Shown here: one piece after another, positions 10,660-21,913 of the stretch
How the letters are laid out: every line of letters starts with the position of its first letter
Position numbering within the stretch: position 1 is the stretch's first letter
Source of the DNA: Bullera alba
Lineage: Eukaryota > Basidiomycota > Tremellomycetes > Tremellales > Bulleraceae
Length of the DNA stretch: 64,000 bases
Assembly (NCBI GenBank): GCA_001600095.1
Contig: BCIX01000005.1
Span: 936,523-1,000,522, forward strand
Reading direction: 5' to 3'
Made by a program: the position numbers and the translations under genes
Notes under the pieces: model-generated
The model's input: only the letters and a program-made list of their open reading frames with translations
Database searches by the model: none
Told to the model about the DNA's origin: nothing

Positions 10660-12145
10660 CTAGATGGACCACCGGGCCGTCGCCCCGGGAACCGAGCACA
10701 CCCCGCCCGACTCGATAAACCCGTCCTCGCTCAAGCCGAGGAACCCGTCGACCACCCTCGGCTGTCCTTGCTTGGACGAGGACGCCTCTTCCCGCTGGTT
10801 CGTCTTGGCCAAAGAGCCGAATATCATCTGTCCCGGAGTCACCCCGGGATCCGATTTGCGTTTCCTGTGCAGAAACTGACGCGATATAGTCAGTAGCGGA
10901 TCCTCATGCCCAAAGAGGCTAGAGGCTAGCTAGGACCCACCTGAACGACCTGGCCGGCGGATAATGGATCCTCCATGTCCAACGAAATGGCACCCTTGGA
11001 CGGATCACCACTGAGAATCTTGACGGCCCTACCGTCGACGCCGAGGAAGAAGTCTTCGTCTTTATTGTCAAACTTGCCCAAATCGCGTTTTTGTATCACG
11101 GCCATTAACGTCTGCGTCGGGTTGCCAGAGCCCTCTTTGAATCGCAAGAGCATGTTGCCTTGGGCACTAGAACGCAGAAGTGATCAGCTACGACTGTGCG
11201 GAGATTCAGGATCCATAGGGTGATACGAGGGCTCACTCTGCAATGGTGTATTGCTCGGACAATACGTCCAAGCCGTATTCGACCAGAGTGGACTGCTGAC
11301 TGGAGATGGCTAGACCGATCGTGCCGCTGGAGAAAATGTTGGAACCCAGGAGCAGGGTGTTAGGTCTTCCGGTCAAGAACGGCGTTGGGGCAGTCACCAG
11401 GCCGATCTATCCCGAGAGTCAGTCATGGCGAGTTTGGACGTGGCGGACCAAGAGCGACTTGCCTTTGCTGTATTAGGGTAGTAGTGATCCAAGGACTGTA
11501 TGACCGGCTGGGGCTGGGCGTCGCTGAGTAGGATGAACGATTGGGCTCTGTGTTCAGATCAGCTTCCACTGACACGTCAAGGCATAGAAAGCTGATGGTT
11601 CCTCCAGTAAGATAGATCGCCCGGACTCACTTCACGCCATCCAGCTCTGGAATGGGGTTGACCGTCCGCTCACCCTTCCAAAACCCTGACCAGCCTTCAC
11701 CCTCCTTCAACCTCTCCACCTCGCCCACCACCGAGCCCTTCTTATCCTCATCATTGTCATTCCCGGGCCGCTGATACCTCCCCACTTGAGCATCTGGCCT
11801 TCCGCTCATTGCCGTTCGGAACGCATATATCGATTCTCCTTGTTCCGGGGTCAGAGTGACGATCGACAACGACGATTCTCCCCCTGGGGGAGACACGCTG
11901 AATGACCCCAAGGACTGATCACTAGTCGATTGCAGTGTGGCTATAAGTGGCTGGAGGAGGGCAGTGTCGATCGAGGTGGAGAGGAGGTACAGCACCGTCG
12001 AGCGGTCCGAGGGGTGGGCGCCGAGGTATTCCTGCAATAGCTCCGGAGTGGGCGATAGCAGTGTATGCGCTTTCGAGCTCAGTCCCCGTACAGATGCTGG
12101 AGAAGACAGTCCCCTGACTCCGCGGCGATACACTCTGCTCAGCAT
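10660..12145 (-). CDS. FIST-domain protein, possibly mitochondrial
   Basis: Five coding exons on the minus strand, from ATG 12145-12143 to TAG 10662-10660. The FIST domain is a sensory/ligand-binding module best known in bacterial signalling proteins and also found in fungi. Seen here are the segments IGLVTAPTPFLTGRPN, GTIGLAISS, DFFLGVDGRAVKILSGDPSKG, and the C-terminal QPRVVDGFLGLSEDGFIESGG. The chosen start gives an N-terminus (MLSRVYRRGVRGLSSPA) with Arg, Ser and no acids, a typical mitochondrial targeting pattern. It has A at -3, whereas an in-frame ATG at 12199 would add 18 residues in front. One intron (11407-11462) has a GC donor (gcaagt) and a good branch site, and splicing there is needed to keep the frame. 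Ligand and role are unknown. Confidence 0.75.
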
Positions 12146-12373
12146 CTTGCCTCTTGGTGCGATCAGAATAGTGACAACAACAGACAAAGTCGACGCCATT
12201 GGAATTTCCCACCCAAGCGATTTTGCGAATGGTGGTCGTCAAAAGTGGAGGTCTGATTCACTCAAACTTCCTGCATCGATCGGCCCCAGTGATGCCCGTT
12301 GAAACCACTACAGAAGGCAACAAAGACACTCCCTTACACGACTCATGCATATGCAGTGCAAATCTACCACTGT

Positions 12374-15300
12374 CTACCACCTGCTGCCACCGGTAGCAGC
12401 TCCGCCCCTAGCGGAGGGGGGTGCACCTCGTCCGCTGGCACCTCCTCTCATGCCCTGACCTCTTCGGTAGACGTTACCTCCTCGATCGGGGGCGCCCTCG
12501 CCGGCCTCGGCGTTGCCGTTGGCGGCACTGGGCGTTGGCGCCGGGGATCGGGACACGGGTGGTGGCGAGGCAGCGGCGGGAGATCCACCGGCACTCTCGG
12601 CCAACTTCCTCGCAGCCTCCTTCTCCCTCCAACCTCCTGGCTTGACACCAGCCACGGGCGGTGCAATGGTGGGAGCAGCGGCAGATGGAGTGCTTGAGGA
12701 GACGGCACCGGGAGGTCGACGGATAGCTCCACCCCCACTCGCCCTCTCGGCCCTCCTCCGCTCGGCCTCCTCCTCCCTTTCTCTCTGCTTTCTGGCAATC
12801 TCGTCCAGTTTCGCTCGCTCGGCCTCCCGCTCTGCCTTCTTCTCAGCGGCGACTCGAGCTGCTTCAGCCGCCTTGGCCTCGCTCTCAGCTCGGGCCCTCT
12901 CCTCGGCCTCTTCTCGCTCCCTAGCCAATCGCTCTTCCTCCTCGGCTCGAGCTAAGTGAGATTGATATTAGTAAAGCACGCCTCTGCACCCGTACGCTTT
13001 GACTCACCCTGCTCAGCCCTCTCCTCCTCTTCCTGCTCGGCTCGCTCTCGCTCTCGTCGTTCTCGCTCCTCCTTTCTCCTGGCGACGACCTGCGCCTTGA
13101 ACTTGGCCTTCTCCGACTCGATCTTCTTCCCAGCGGCCTCTCGCGCAGCCTGGAACTCCTGCTCCTGCTGCGACTCGACGGCCTGCCTGGCGACGAGGTA
13201 GTCTGGCAGCATTCGGCTCAACCTGTCCTTGAGCGCTCGAGCGTCCTTTTGCTGCTGGATGGCCTCTTGTCTAGCTTGGGCGTTCAACTTGTCGTGCGTC
13301 TCCCTGTCCTGGACTTTTTGCCTCTCATAGTCCTCGGCCAGGAGTGGTCGCTCCTCCTTTCTGAACGCTCGTTCCAGGTGATCGACCCTCTTGGCGACGA
13401 TACGCAGTCTCTCATTGAGCTCCTTCTTCTCCTTGGCCAGCTGCTCGACTTGCATGGCGACAAGTTTGGCAGAATCGAGATCTTGAATGCCGGTAATGTC
13501 GACCTTGAGGTCTCCCTTGGCGGCCAGGGTCTGGGCGAGCTTCTGAGCTTCCTCTCGTCGAGTCGTCTCCATCTCCTTGTGCAGCCTGTCCTTCTCGGCG
13601 GCAATGGCGGCATCTCGCTGTCGTCGCGCATTCTCCTCGGCAGCCTTCTTGGCCTGTTCGGCCTTGGCGGTAGACTGCTCTCGTTCACGTCGGGCATTGG
13701 CCTCGTCCATCAGTTCTCGTCGCTTGCTGACAATCTGGCGTCGGTGGGCGACGGCCTTTCGCTCCTCCTCAGCGGCCTCGATGGCAGCGGCAAAGGCCTC
13801 GGCTCGGGAGGCGACGGGAGTGGGGTTGATGTATCGCACAACGTTGTACAGGTGGATGGCGAGGTTGGACAATTTGTTCGCGTCGACAACTTCGGTAGCA
13901 AATGTGATCGACTTTGCGACGTGGTCGACTCGAGCCTTGACATCGCCTCGTCGGGAAGCGCCCATGAGGAACTTTTCCAAAGACGTCATGTCCGTAGCCC
14001 ACGACGTGCCGTCGAATGGCTTGACAATGGCGAGAATGTGCGAGAGGGAGATCGAGTCGTAGACCTTGGACAAACCTTGGAGCAATCGAGCAAAGACGAC
14101 TTCCTTCAGTGCTGGGAGGTAGGGCTGGTACTCCTCCGACAGAGCGGCGATGAGCGGCGCAATCTGCTTGGCGGCTTTCAGGGGTTTGAAGTCGACTTCG
14201 AGAATGTGGTAGAGTTGTCGGATCTCGGCGGGGACTCGTTTCAGATGTCTGCCAGCGGCGTCTCGCAGCAGTTCCTGTCGAGTTGGCATGTCGTCGAGAT
14301 TGAGCAAAGAGACCAATCTCGGTTTGCTCTCGATAGCGCCTAGTGGAATGGCGAGCGCGCTGAGGACGACGCATCCTGGGGCTTTGGACGGAACTGTACC
14401 GGCTCTCTCGGCGTGGTGGAGGTAGTTGGCCCAAGCGGCAGCGTGGAACACTGCGGTCTGCTTTCCACCTTCAGCCTTGAAGATCTGAGTGAGCTTTTCG
14501 TAGTAGTTGGCCATCATGCTAGCCTTGGCCGTCTTCTTTCCGCTGACAAGACTGTGCACATCCTCAATCGTCCTGAAGGCCTCTTGCCACAACTCGAGCT
14601 CGACCGCGGTTTCCAATTGCAAGAATCGGGTGTCGAGGTGTCGGGAGAGCGTCTCTGGGTCGGAGAGGTTGACGGCGTGTTGCTGGTGACCGTATCGAGT
14701 GGCGTTGGTCAGATCCTTTCGCAGTCGCTGCTCGCAGAGTCTTCGGAAGTCGGATTTCCTCTGGTGGACTTTGCAGAAGTTGAAGGCTCGGTGGGCGATC
14801 GATTGGTAAATGACTTCGAGCCTGTCGTTTCCTTTGGCGATATCGAGGCAAATGTCATATGCGTCCCAGCAGAACTTTTGCGCTGGGGCAATCAATCTCC
14901 TCTCTATCCTCTCTCTATCTCCAGCAGAGTCGATGAACGAGTCTAGGACCATCGCCGATGGCTGCAGGGGGAGCTCGTCATCGACGACCGGGGACTCTGG
15001 TAGCGCTTCGACCTCCTTGTGGGCCTGGGCCACGGCGGCGGTGAGCTTGCCTTCGGCGGCAGCGATGAAGTGGTTGAGCACGGTCTCGATCGACTGGACG
15101 GCAGTGGACTGGACAGCGTTCTTGAAGGTCATTAGACCGAGTCGAGCGTGAGACTTTCTCGTCGCGGCGACACATAGGTCGATGAACTTGAGCATGATCG
15201 GTTCGAGAATGTTCACATTGGTGTGCTTGAATCGTTTCCTACAGAGCCGTCGTCAGCTCCCTCTCCCGTATTCCTAGGCTCCATTGCTCACGACTGGAAC

Positions 15301-15470
15301 ACCTCCCAGAGATTCTCAAAGGCCTGCTGCTCCGACTGAGGGGTGTTGAGAGCGAGAAGCTCCTCTGAGCGCTACCACCGTCCATCAGCTACCTGACCCC
15401 CTTTGACATTCCAGGCCATCTCGAAACCCACCTTGAGCGCATTTTCGGGTTTGACGTAGATGGGAGGCAT
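12374..15470 (-). CDS. TIF32: eukaryotic translation initiation factor 3 subunit a
   Basis: Scaffold subunit of eIF3, which binds the 40S ribosome and organises start-codon scanning in the cytoplasm. Four exons (15470-15432, 15371-15292, 15238-13008, 12951-12374) give 975 residues. The N-terminus MPPIYVKPENALKRSEELL is the family's conserved opening and fixes the start. An alpha-helical region and the PCI domain (roughly residues 60-520) follow. A very long charged helix rich in Glu, Arg, Lys and Ala (about 540-860) matches the spectrin-like region that binds eIF3b. The last ~115 residues are Pro/Ala/Gly/Arg-rich and end in an RGG-like tail (RGGASGRGAPPSARGG). Long open frames on the opposite strand (for example 13249-14343) are shadows of this biased coding sequence. 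Confidence 0.95.
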
Positions 15471-15898
15471 GGTGAATGCTCCTTTTTGGTTCGGACTAGC
15501 GGACTGATAGTCTCCTCCCTTGCTTGCGGATCGCTTGCCGTGGGGATGTATCGATAGACCGGGTCGCTGTCGTTGCTCAACACCTCTCTCTCTACCTCAC
15601 GCGCACCCAAAAAGTCATTGTTCAAATCCGTTGAAACCCATCATAGTGGGATTTGAAGATAACGCCGAGATTAGATATTATAACGCCGAGAGTGTGGCAA
15701 ACTATGACTTGACGGGGTACGCCACCCCTCTCCCCTCTCGCTGAATGAACATGACGCACAGCCGCCCGTTGCCCGCGTTAAGTGCCGCAACCCTCGCAGC
15801 CCATCGCTCATCCTACAAAGCCGAACTTGACCAGCAACTGCACAGAGATCAGACATACAACACAAAGTAGCACAAGCTTGGGATAGGAGTCGGACACG
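15471..15898. other. divergent promoter of eIF3a and epsin
   Basis: About 430 bp between two divergent start codons. No further gene or repeat seen. Confidence 0.5.
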
Positions 15899-17954
15899 AT
15901 GGCTTCATCCATCCAGCATTTGTGAGTCCAGCTCTTCAGAAACAATCTCGTACGACGCTGACCGGCTAACACAGCGGTCGAGGAGGTGAGGTCGATTGTA
16001 GATCGCAGTGAGCTGACTATGTAGCCCTTCGAGTCGCCAAGAACTACACCAAGGGGTATACAGACACCCAGGTCAGTCCCCTTCAGCCAGCAGCTGTCTC
16101 GCTCAGAGGTTGGTAGCTGAATCGACCACGCGCAGACCAAAGTCCGAGATGCGACGTCGAACGATCCATGGGGACCGTCGGGAACGCAGATGAATGAGAT
16201 TGCGCAGCTCACCTACGACCAGTGAGTGGATCTTAAACGAAAGGATGATGATAGCGCTGACGCCGTGCCAAGGAATAACTTTGTCGAGGTGATGGAGATG
16301 ATGGACAAACGGCTGAATGACAAGGGAAAGAACTGGCGGCATGTGTTCAAGGTGGGTCGCCAGCGAGCGCAGCGAGCGTCAGCACGTCTGCAGGCCGTGA
16401 GCTAACCCTTGGGATGTAGGCCTTGACGCTGCTCGATTACTGCCTTCATGCAGGATCAGAGAACGTGGTCATTTACTTCCGAGACAACGTCTACATTGTC
16501 AAGTGAGCAATGAGTCACTACTTTCCTTGGCTAGACTAATTAGACTAATTGTCCCTGTAGAACCCTCAAGGAGTTTGTCTACGTCGACGACGACGGCAAG
16601 GACGTTGGTGCCAACGTCCGACAAAAAGCCAAGGATATCACCAACCTCCTCCAGGACGAGGACCGGCTTCGGGCCGAGCGACGGTCTAGGGGAGCGATGC
16701 GGGATAGGATGTTGGGCAATCTGGCCGACAGCGGCTTGAGGGGGGATAACGACTATGGGGATGGCGTCCGAAGTCCAAGTCCCACGCGGAGACACGAGCC
16801 GTGAGTCATCGCGATGATCGTGTCAGGTGAAGCTGAACACCCCGGTGTCTAGACCCCGATCGAGACCGCCTAACCGCTCTGCCAACGAGGATGACGACTT
16901 GCAAAAAGCCATTGCGGAGAGTATGCGAATGCAAGAGGACGAGGCGAAGAGACGCAGCCAGGTCACCAAAGAGGAGGACGACTTCAACAAGGCTTTGCGG
17001 CTGTCAGAGGAGGAGGAGGCCAAGCGAAAGCGAGACCTCGAGGCGAGCAATACGAACGCGCTGTTCGACGACAGTATGAATTTGTGAGTCACCCAGTGGC
17101 AACGAGTTGCTGATGAACCGACAGGTCATCACAGAATCAATATACTCAGCAGCCGCAAATGACTGGATATCCCTTGGTCGATATAGGATACGGACAGCAG
17201 CAGCAGCAACTGCAGCCTCAGTACACGTCTTACAACGTGAGTCGTGGGGTCAACTGCGCTTCCGAAACTTCACTGACATACTCCCAGCCGTTCCACGCGC
17301 AGATGATGGCTCAGCAGCAGCAACAGCAACAGCAGGAGGAGTGGATGAGGCAGCAGATGATGATGCAGGAGCAGCAGAGGCAACAGGAGCAGCAGCGTCA
17401 ACAGGAGGAATGGATGAGACAGCAAATGCAGCAACAGCAGCAACAATCGCTCTTGCCTCAGCAAACGGGTTATGGATCCAACAACCCATTTGCTCCTCGT
17501 ACGCAGCAGTTCCAACCTCAGATGCCGTCGATCCCACAGGAGAGCCCATCCTTCCTCCCCGTTCCGCAGATCTCCCAGCAGCAGCAGTCCTCACAACCCA
17601 CCCCTCAGCCCCTGGCGCCCCAGGACACGGCCAAGCCGTTCACCTTTGCGCCGAAAAAGGACGACGGGCAGCACGCCCAACTCGCCGGCTTCCTCGCTCG
17701 CGGTCGGGAAGATGGACTGGATACGTTCGGTAACTCTGGCAATCTCCGTGAGTAGCTGCCCTTTGTTCGACCTTTTCAGGAACTTCAAGCTAACACTGTC
17801 GCCTACAGGAATCCCCGTTGGAAGCAACTTCCACCAGTCGAACCGGTTGGCTCATCAGCAAACTGGTCTAGGAGCCAACAACCCATTCGGCAGGCCTCAG
17901 CAGCAGCAGGGACAGCAGCAGGGACAGGGTGACCAGCCCTTCTTCTCGATATAA
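15899..17954 (+). CDS. ENT1: epsin, ENTH-domain endocytic adaptor (Ent1/Ent2 type)
   Basis: Binds PI(4,5)P2 at the plasma membrane and links ubiquitinated cargo to clathrin. Eleven exons; the first two are 23 and 11 nt. The ENTH domain (about residues 15-145) is unmistakable: VRDATSNDPWGPSGTQMNEI, FVEVMEMMDKRL, NWRHVFKALTLLDYCLHAGS and VRQKAKDITNLLQDEDRLR. Two ubiquitin-interacting motifs follow, DDLQKAIAESMRMQEDE and DDFNKALRLSEEEE, each with the expected Ala...Ser core. The rest is Gln-rich with long CAG/CAA tracts, two NPF motifs (SNNPFAPR, ANNPFGRP) for EH-domain partners, and a short clathrin-box-like LDTFG. I removed 17237-17287 as an intron (gtgagt donor, ctgac branch, cccag acceptor), though the frame stays open through it, so an alternative retained form is possible. 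Confidence 0.95.
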
Positions 17955-18224
17955 AATGCCTAGGGAGACTTGAGAGTGTTTTGAGATGCGAGATTAGATG
18001 ATTGTGCAGTAGTATACCCGTTTTCGGCTGACAGCTATGCATCTATTGGTGATCAAGCACATCGCCGAGAAGAGTTGGATGCGCTCTGTACCCCGTCAGG
18101 CGTCAGGGCAATACAACGATTCGGTCCAAGATCGGAATACAACAAGTCATCATTGGATACAATGGGATGTTCGGGGATATCTATGGTGGGAGACGGAACA
18201 GACTACCTGATATCCGTGGTGCTG

Positions 18225-19430
18225 TCACACTGCCTTTCTCGCGATGAGCAGCACCAACATGGATACCAGGACGACGAGGGAGGCGTCTATCCACCTCGGA
18301 ACGGGACGGGGCGAGATGTCCAATTGCTGCGGAGGGATGCGTGCCGGCGGTACCGTTGGAGTCGGAGCTGGTCGTGCTTGCGGCTGAGGCTGAGGCTGTG
18401 AGTGCAGTGGTGGGATTATTGGATCGCTGCTAGCGTCATGGTGATGAGCAGATTCCGCAGGGACTTCCGACGAAGGCGCAACCGCCGAGCTACTGGCCGG
18501 GACCACAGTGGGAAGAGTTGGAGGTTCCTGCACCTCTTGTGTCACCTTGGCAGATTCTGTATCGTGCAGCTCTCCGAGACTTTTCTCATTCTCCTGCGCA
18601 GTACTACTGGATTCTTTCGGAGGTGAAGGTGGTGTGGCAGTGCTGCTACTGCTCTCACTTGTGGGTGGGAGAAGATCGGCATTCGACATTGCGCAAGTGG
18701 GACATGTCCAGTCCTTCGACCTGAGCGAGGTCAGTGATATCCCGCCATTGCGCCACAAACCAGCTTACAGCTTGGCCAAGCGCCTTCTCTCCTCTTTGGG
18801 AGCGTTGACTGCTCCTACTGCCGACAATGCTTCCCCGCCTTGCATCCAAAAGCTTCTTAGACCAGTGATGGCTATTCACCCTCGTCAGCCGTGCTCCCTC
18901 CCCCTATTAAGTGACTTGGTAGTCGAGGAAGGGCTCACCGGTTCGGATTCCCCATGCGGGCTGCCATGATCCAGCGTGGAAGCTGGTCAAACCGTCTATA
19001 CAGATCTGAACCATGTCAATCCCGCCGTCCGGCTTGATCTCAACAGTTGATCAAGTTGACTGACCTTTTTACCCAGCTCGAATCGGCCATTCGGGGTGAG
19101 CAGCATTATGTCCGGTGCGGACATTGGATACGTCGGGGGGAGCATGATCCTAAGGTGGTACAGGCCTGCCAAAACAAGTCAGCTCAGTCAGACAGGACTT
19201 CATTGCAATATGAATATGGTAATGATGGTAAGGAGTCGTAACTGACCACCGTCGTAATCGCTCCCTTGGACGCCTCGCATCGTGCAGTGCCACTCGAAAA
19301 TATCGTTTTCCAAAGGTCCAGCGACAAAGTCGTCCTCCTGGGGATCCGCTAGCTCGCTCGCTTCTTGCATGATTCGCTTGACGGCCGTCGAGCGGAGGTT
19401 AACCTTTGACTTGGCTCCAGCGGAGGACAT
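18225..19430 (-). CDS. UBC6: tail-anchored ER ubiquitin-conjugating enzyme (Ubc6/UBE2J)
   Basis: An E2 enzyme that passes ubiquitin to misfolded proteins at the ER membrane (ERAD). Five exons run from ATG 19430-19428 to the stop at 18225. The UBC fold is seen as RIMQEASELADP, DIFEWHCTMRGVQGSDYDGG, LYHLRIMLPPTYPMSAPDI and GRFELGKKICIDG, in which Cys is the catalytic residue, followed by FHAGSWQPAWGIRT. The atypical UBE2J signature (no HPN, Trp-Gln-Pro after the active site) fits Ubc6. A Pro/Ser/Glu-rich linker follows, then a single C-terminal transmembrane helix (IDASLVVLVSMLVLLIA) ending RKAV, the tail anchor. The linker begins with a CPTC pair after PKEERRRLAKLSKDW. The intron before it had to be placed at CT|G to keep this frame. 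Confidence 0.93.
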
Positions 19431-20649
19431 CTTGCCGGTAGACAATGCGTGCCGCGATCTCGTTGGTGGATGCTTTCGGTGATGGATAGCGCGGAGTCGG
19501 GGGCGAAGCTGACGAGCGATGACAAAGTATCAGAGGAATAGGGAGAACATCATCAGGATGTCTGATCCTTTGTTGCCCGTTGCTGGCTGCCAGCCTGGAA
19601 GCTGGAGCTCGAGAACGGAGCAGCAAGTGACAGCAACAATAGCAACGGCGATGGCCGATCGATTGGCTGATTACAAAATTGTCTGGAGACCCCGCTTTTC
19701 TGCTAATTAACAACCTGATTCGATTACATAGAGATCTGAGATCTGAGACCGAGACGAAGCTTTCCGCAAGTACGGAGAGTTCAAGAGTGACTGGATTGAC
19801 TGATTGCGCCCAATCTTCCAAAGCCCTCTCGGGGTGAGCAGACCAGGCAAGGGGCCGAGTCGACTTCCGTAGTCCTGAGCCTAACACCGGTCGATCTGTC
19901 GTGCAAGGCTGGCCCGGTACATAATTCAGCTGCTTTGTATACCTCTCTTAATGACATAGCTTCGCCTTCGATCGGAGACTTGAAAACAGATCTGGTGCGG
20001 GTTCCCCGATGCACACTCCGCAGGCATCAGAGGTGCAGGTGCAAGTGCCAGGACGGCTCCAGAGCTGATATCTACGACGCCCCGAAGGAGCGTTGTAAAA
20101 CCTGAGCCGACGGCTCATTTGCATCAGTCACACTTACTCGATGTCAGTGGCAAGGATTGAAAACCGGGGTTCGATTCGTCAGCTTAGCCTTGCGGAACGA
20201 GATCGATCCACGTCGTTTGGACTGATGAGACTCTTAACCATCGAGTCTGGACGGCAAGTTCCAAAGAAGATTTTGAGCGTGTCAGGCGACATGAGAACTC
20301 AGATTAAGCACAATGAGTCGAACCCCCCGACCCTTGCCTCTTCATGGGTGGCAAGATGACTGTTGATCTACTGCCTTCTAGCCGCGACTCGTGGGACGGT
20401 CGAGGTCAGCAAACCCGTCCAAGCGAGTACTTGATTGAGGGGTCAGCGGTGTCACCGGTTTGATCCCGATAGCAACGCTCCACCAAGGGGAGGCTGGTGA
20501 TGTGAGCGATGTATATGATGTATGCTATGTTGACAACTTCGGATGTCCTATACGATTCGGGTAGCCAGTAGACCCGATTCCCGTTTTCGCTTCCCCGTGG
20601 GAAGATGTTAGACAGCTCTGGCGTTGCCCGTGACCGCACCGAGGTACAC
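19431..20649. other. intergenic, no supported gene
   Basis: About 1.2 kb upstream of UBC6 and downstream of ATP23. It includes an AT-richer patch (19670-19750) with a direct repeat agatctgagatctgag. tRNA T-loop-like words occur near 20168 and 20318 but do not fold as tRNA. No spliced gene could be built on either strand. Confidence 0.45.
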
Positions 20650-21494
20650 TTAGTATATCTAGTCGGCGTCAGGGTCAATCCCAGGCTGGACGCAAACTAG
20701 GACTCACCTCGTCAAATGGCCGAGTGTCCTTCGAGCAGCTCTCCCAGACTTCATTCACCACCTTCTCCGCAGCTGCCCTTTTCGTCTGTTGATCCATCCC
20801 CTCAAAGGTCGGGTTGTTCATGATCGAAGTAGCCGCCCGCCTCTTGACACAGGCTTGGTGGTGTTTTGTGAAACCGTAGATTTTCCGCTGTTGCTCCCTG
20901 ATCCACCGACACTCTCCAGATAAGTTGGATGCACGAATCTAGTCCAAGGTGTAAGCACAGGATACGCTTCCAGGCGCAAACTGCAGTCACTTACCTCTGA
21001 GCAAGCGTGATGTCGGACATTGTTGAAATCCATCTTGAATCGGCAGTAGTCGAATGCGTGCATGAGCTCGTGGGTGAGCGCAGACTCTGCATAGGCCTTT
21101 GTCGGCAAGTGCGTTCGATTCTGACACAGCATGACCCCATAGTCGGGATGAAAGCCAGACTGCGCGGCGAGATCCTCTGGACAGGGATAACACTGAATCG
21201 ACGCCGGTGTGAATTTACAGCCCGCCAACTCCAAATGCTTCAACATGAACGTCACGATCGGACCTAAACGTCAGCAGAGCAGGATTACGGCGACTTACTC
21301 TGTGTCATCAACTTCTGTTTCCATTCCTCGCACCTGTCCCAGTCGTTGGCCATCTTCTGTCGCTCGGCCTCTGCCTTGGCCGCTTCGGACTTTTGATTGT
21401 CGGAAAGTCCTAGCCCGGTGAGATCGGCCACCGAGTCTCGCCATCGGGAGAACGCCGTGCTCCTCGTCTGACTTGGTCCTGCCTCTGCCGACAT
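20650..21494 (-). CDS. ATP23: mitochondrial inner-membrane protease Atp23
   Basis: A zinc metalloprotease of the intermembrane space that matures ATP synthase subunit 6 and helps assemble the F0 sector. Four exons run from ATG 21494-21492 to TAA 20652-20650, about 250 residues. The metalloprotease core is clear: the zinc motif HELMH within ALTHELMHAFDYCRF. Conserved cysteine-containing segments surround it (AGCKFTPASIQCYPCPED, GVMLCQNR, HHACSEIRASNLSGEC, HHQACVKRRA), as expected for the family's disulfide-bonded fold. It ends RPFDEIY*. The first intron is only 35 nt (21264-21298) yet has donor, ctgac branch and acceptor. The last intron joins GAG to ATA TAC TAA, giving a three-codon final exon. 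Confidence 0.95.
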
Positions 21495-21913
21495 GTCGAT
21501 GGAGTGTGTTGGTGGAGTGTAATTAGTGAGACACAGGCAGAGATTGCCTTGTTCAAAAGTCCAAAAGTCAGAGCAGCAACACCAACCAGTCTTTCGATGC
21601 TCGTGATCGAGATTTGCTTCCGACGGAACTGCTAGTTACAGTACATGCGTCCTGCGGCCCTGACACTGACGACCGTTGCCATCCCAGCCAGCGATCAACC
21701 TCACTCTCGATTTGCTCTCGATCCTCTTCTTCCTCTTCCCAATCCACTCTCGGACGTATAGATCCAGGCATAGGCCACCCCTCGCCTTTATTCGTATCCT
21801 CAACTGCTGTCACATCAGCTTGAGCGTGAATCACCAACAGAGCCTTACAGCCACCTACAATCGACTCGATCGACCCGCTGCAACCATCGGACACTAGATA
21901 GTAACCACTCAAC
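21495..21913. other. divergent promoter of ATP23 and XRN1
   Basis: About 420 bp between two divergent starts. Pyrimidine-rich 21700-21770. Nothing else seen. Confidence 0.5.

Noticed and set aside
13249..14343. 364-codon open frame on the plus strand inside eIF3a
   Set aside because: It is the antisense of a strongly biased, charged coding region; no motif, no splice logic, and eIF3a on the other strand is certain.
17237..17287. In-frame peptide VSRGVNCASETSLTYSQ as part of epsin
   Set aside because: The segment has a perfect gtgagt donor, ctgac branch and cccag acceptor, so I treat it as an intron, although retention would keep the frame.
17300..17460. CAG/CAA-rich tract as a microsatellite or mobile element
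   Set aside because: It encodes the polyglutamine stretch of epsin in frame, as common in endocytic adaptors.
20150..20345. Two ggttcga-type words resembling tRNA T-loops (near 20168 on plus, 20318 on minus)
   Set aside because: The flanking bases do not pair to form a T stem and no acceptor or anticodon arm could be drawn.
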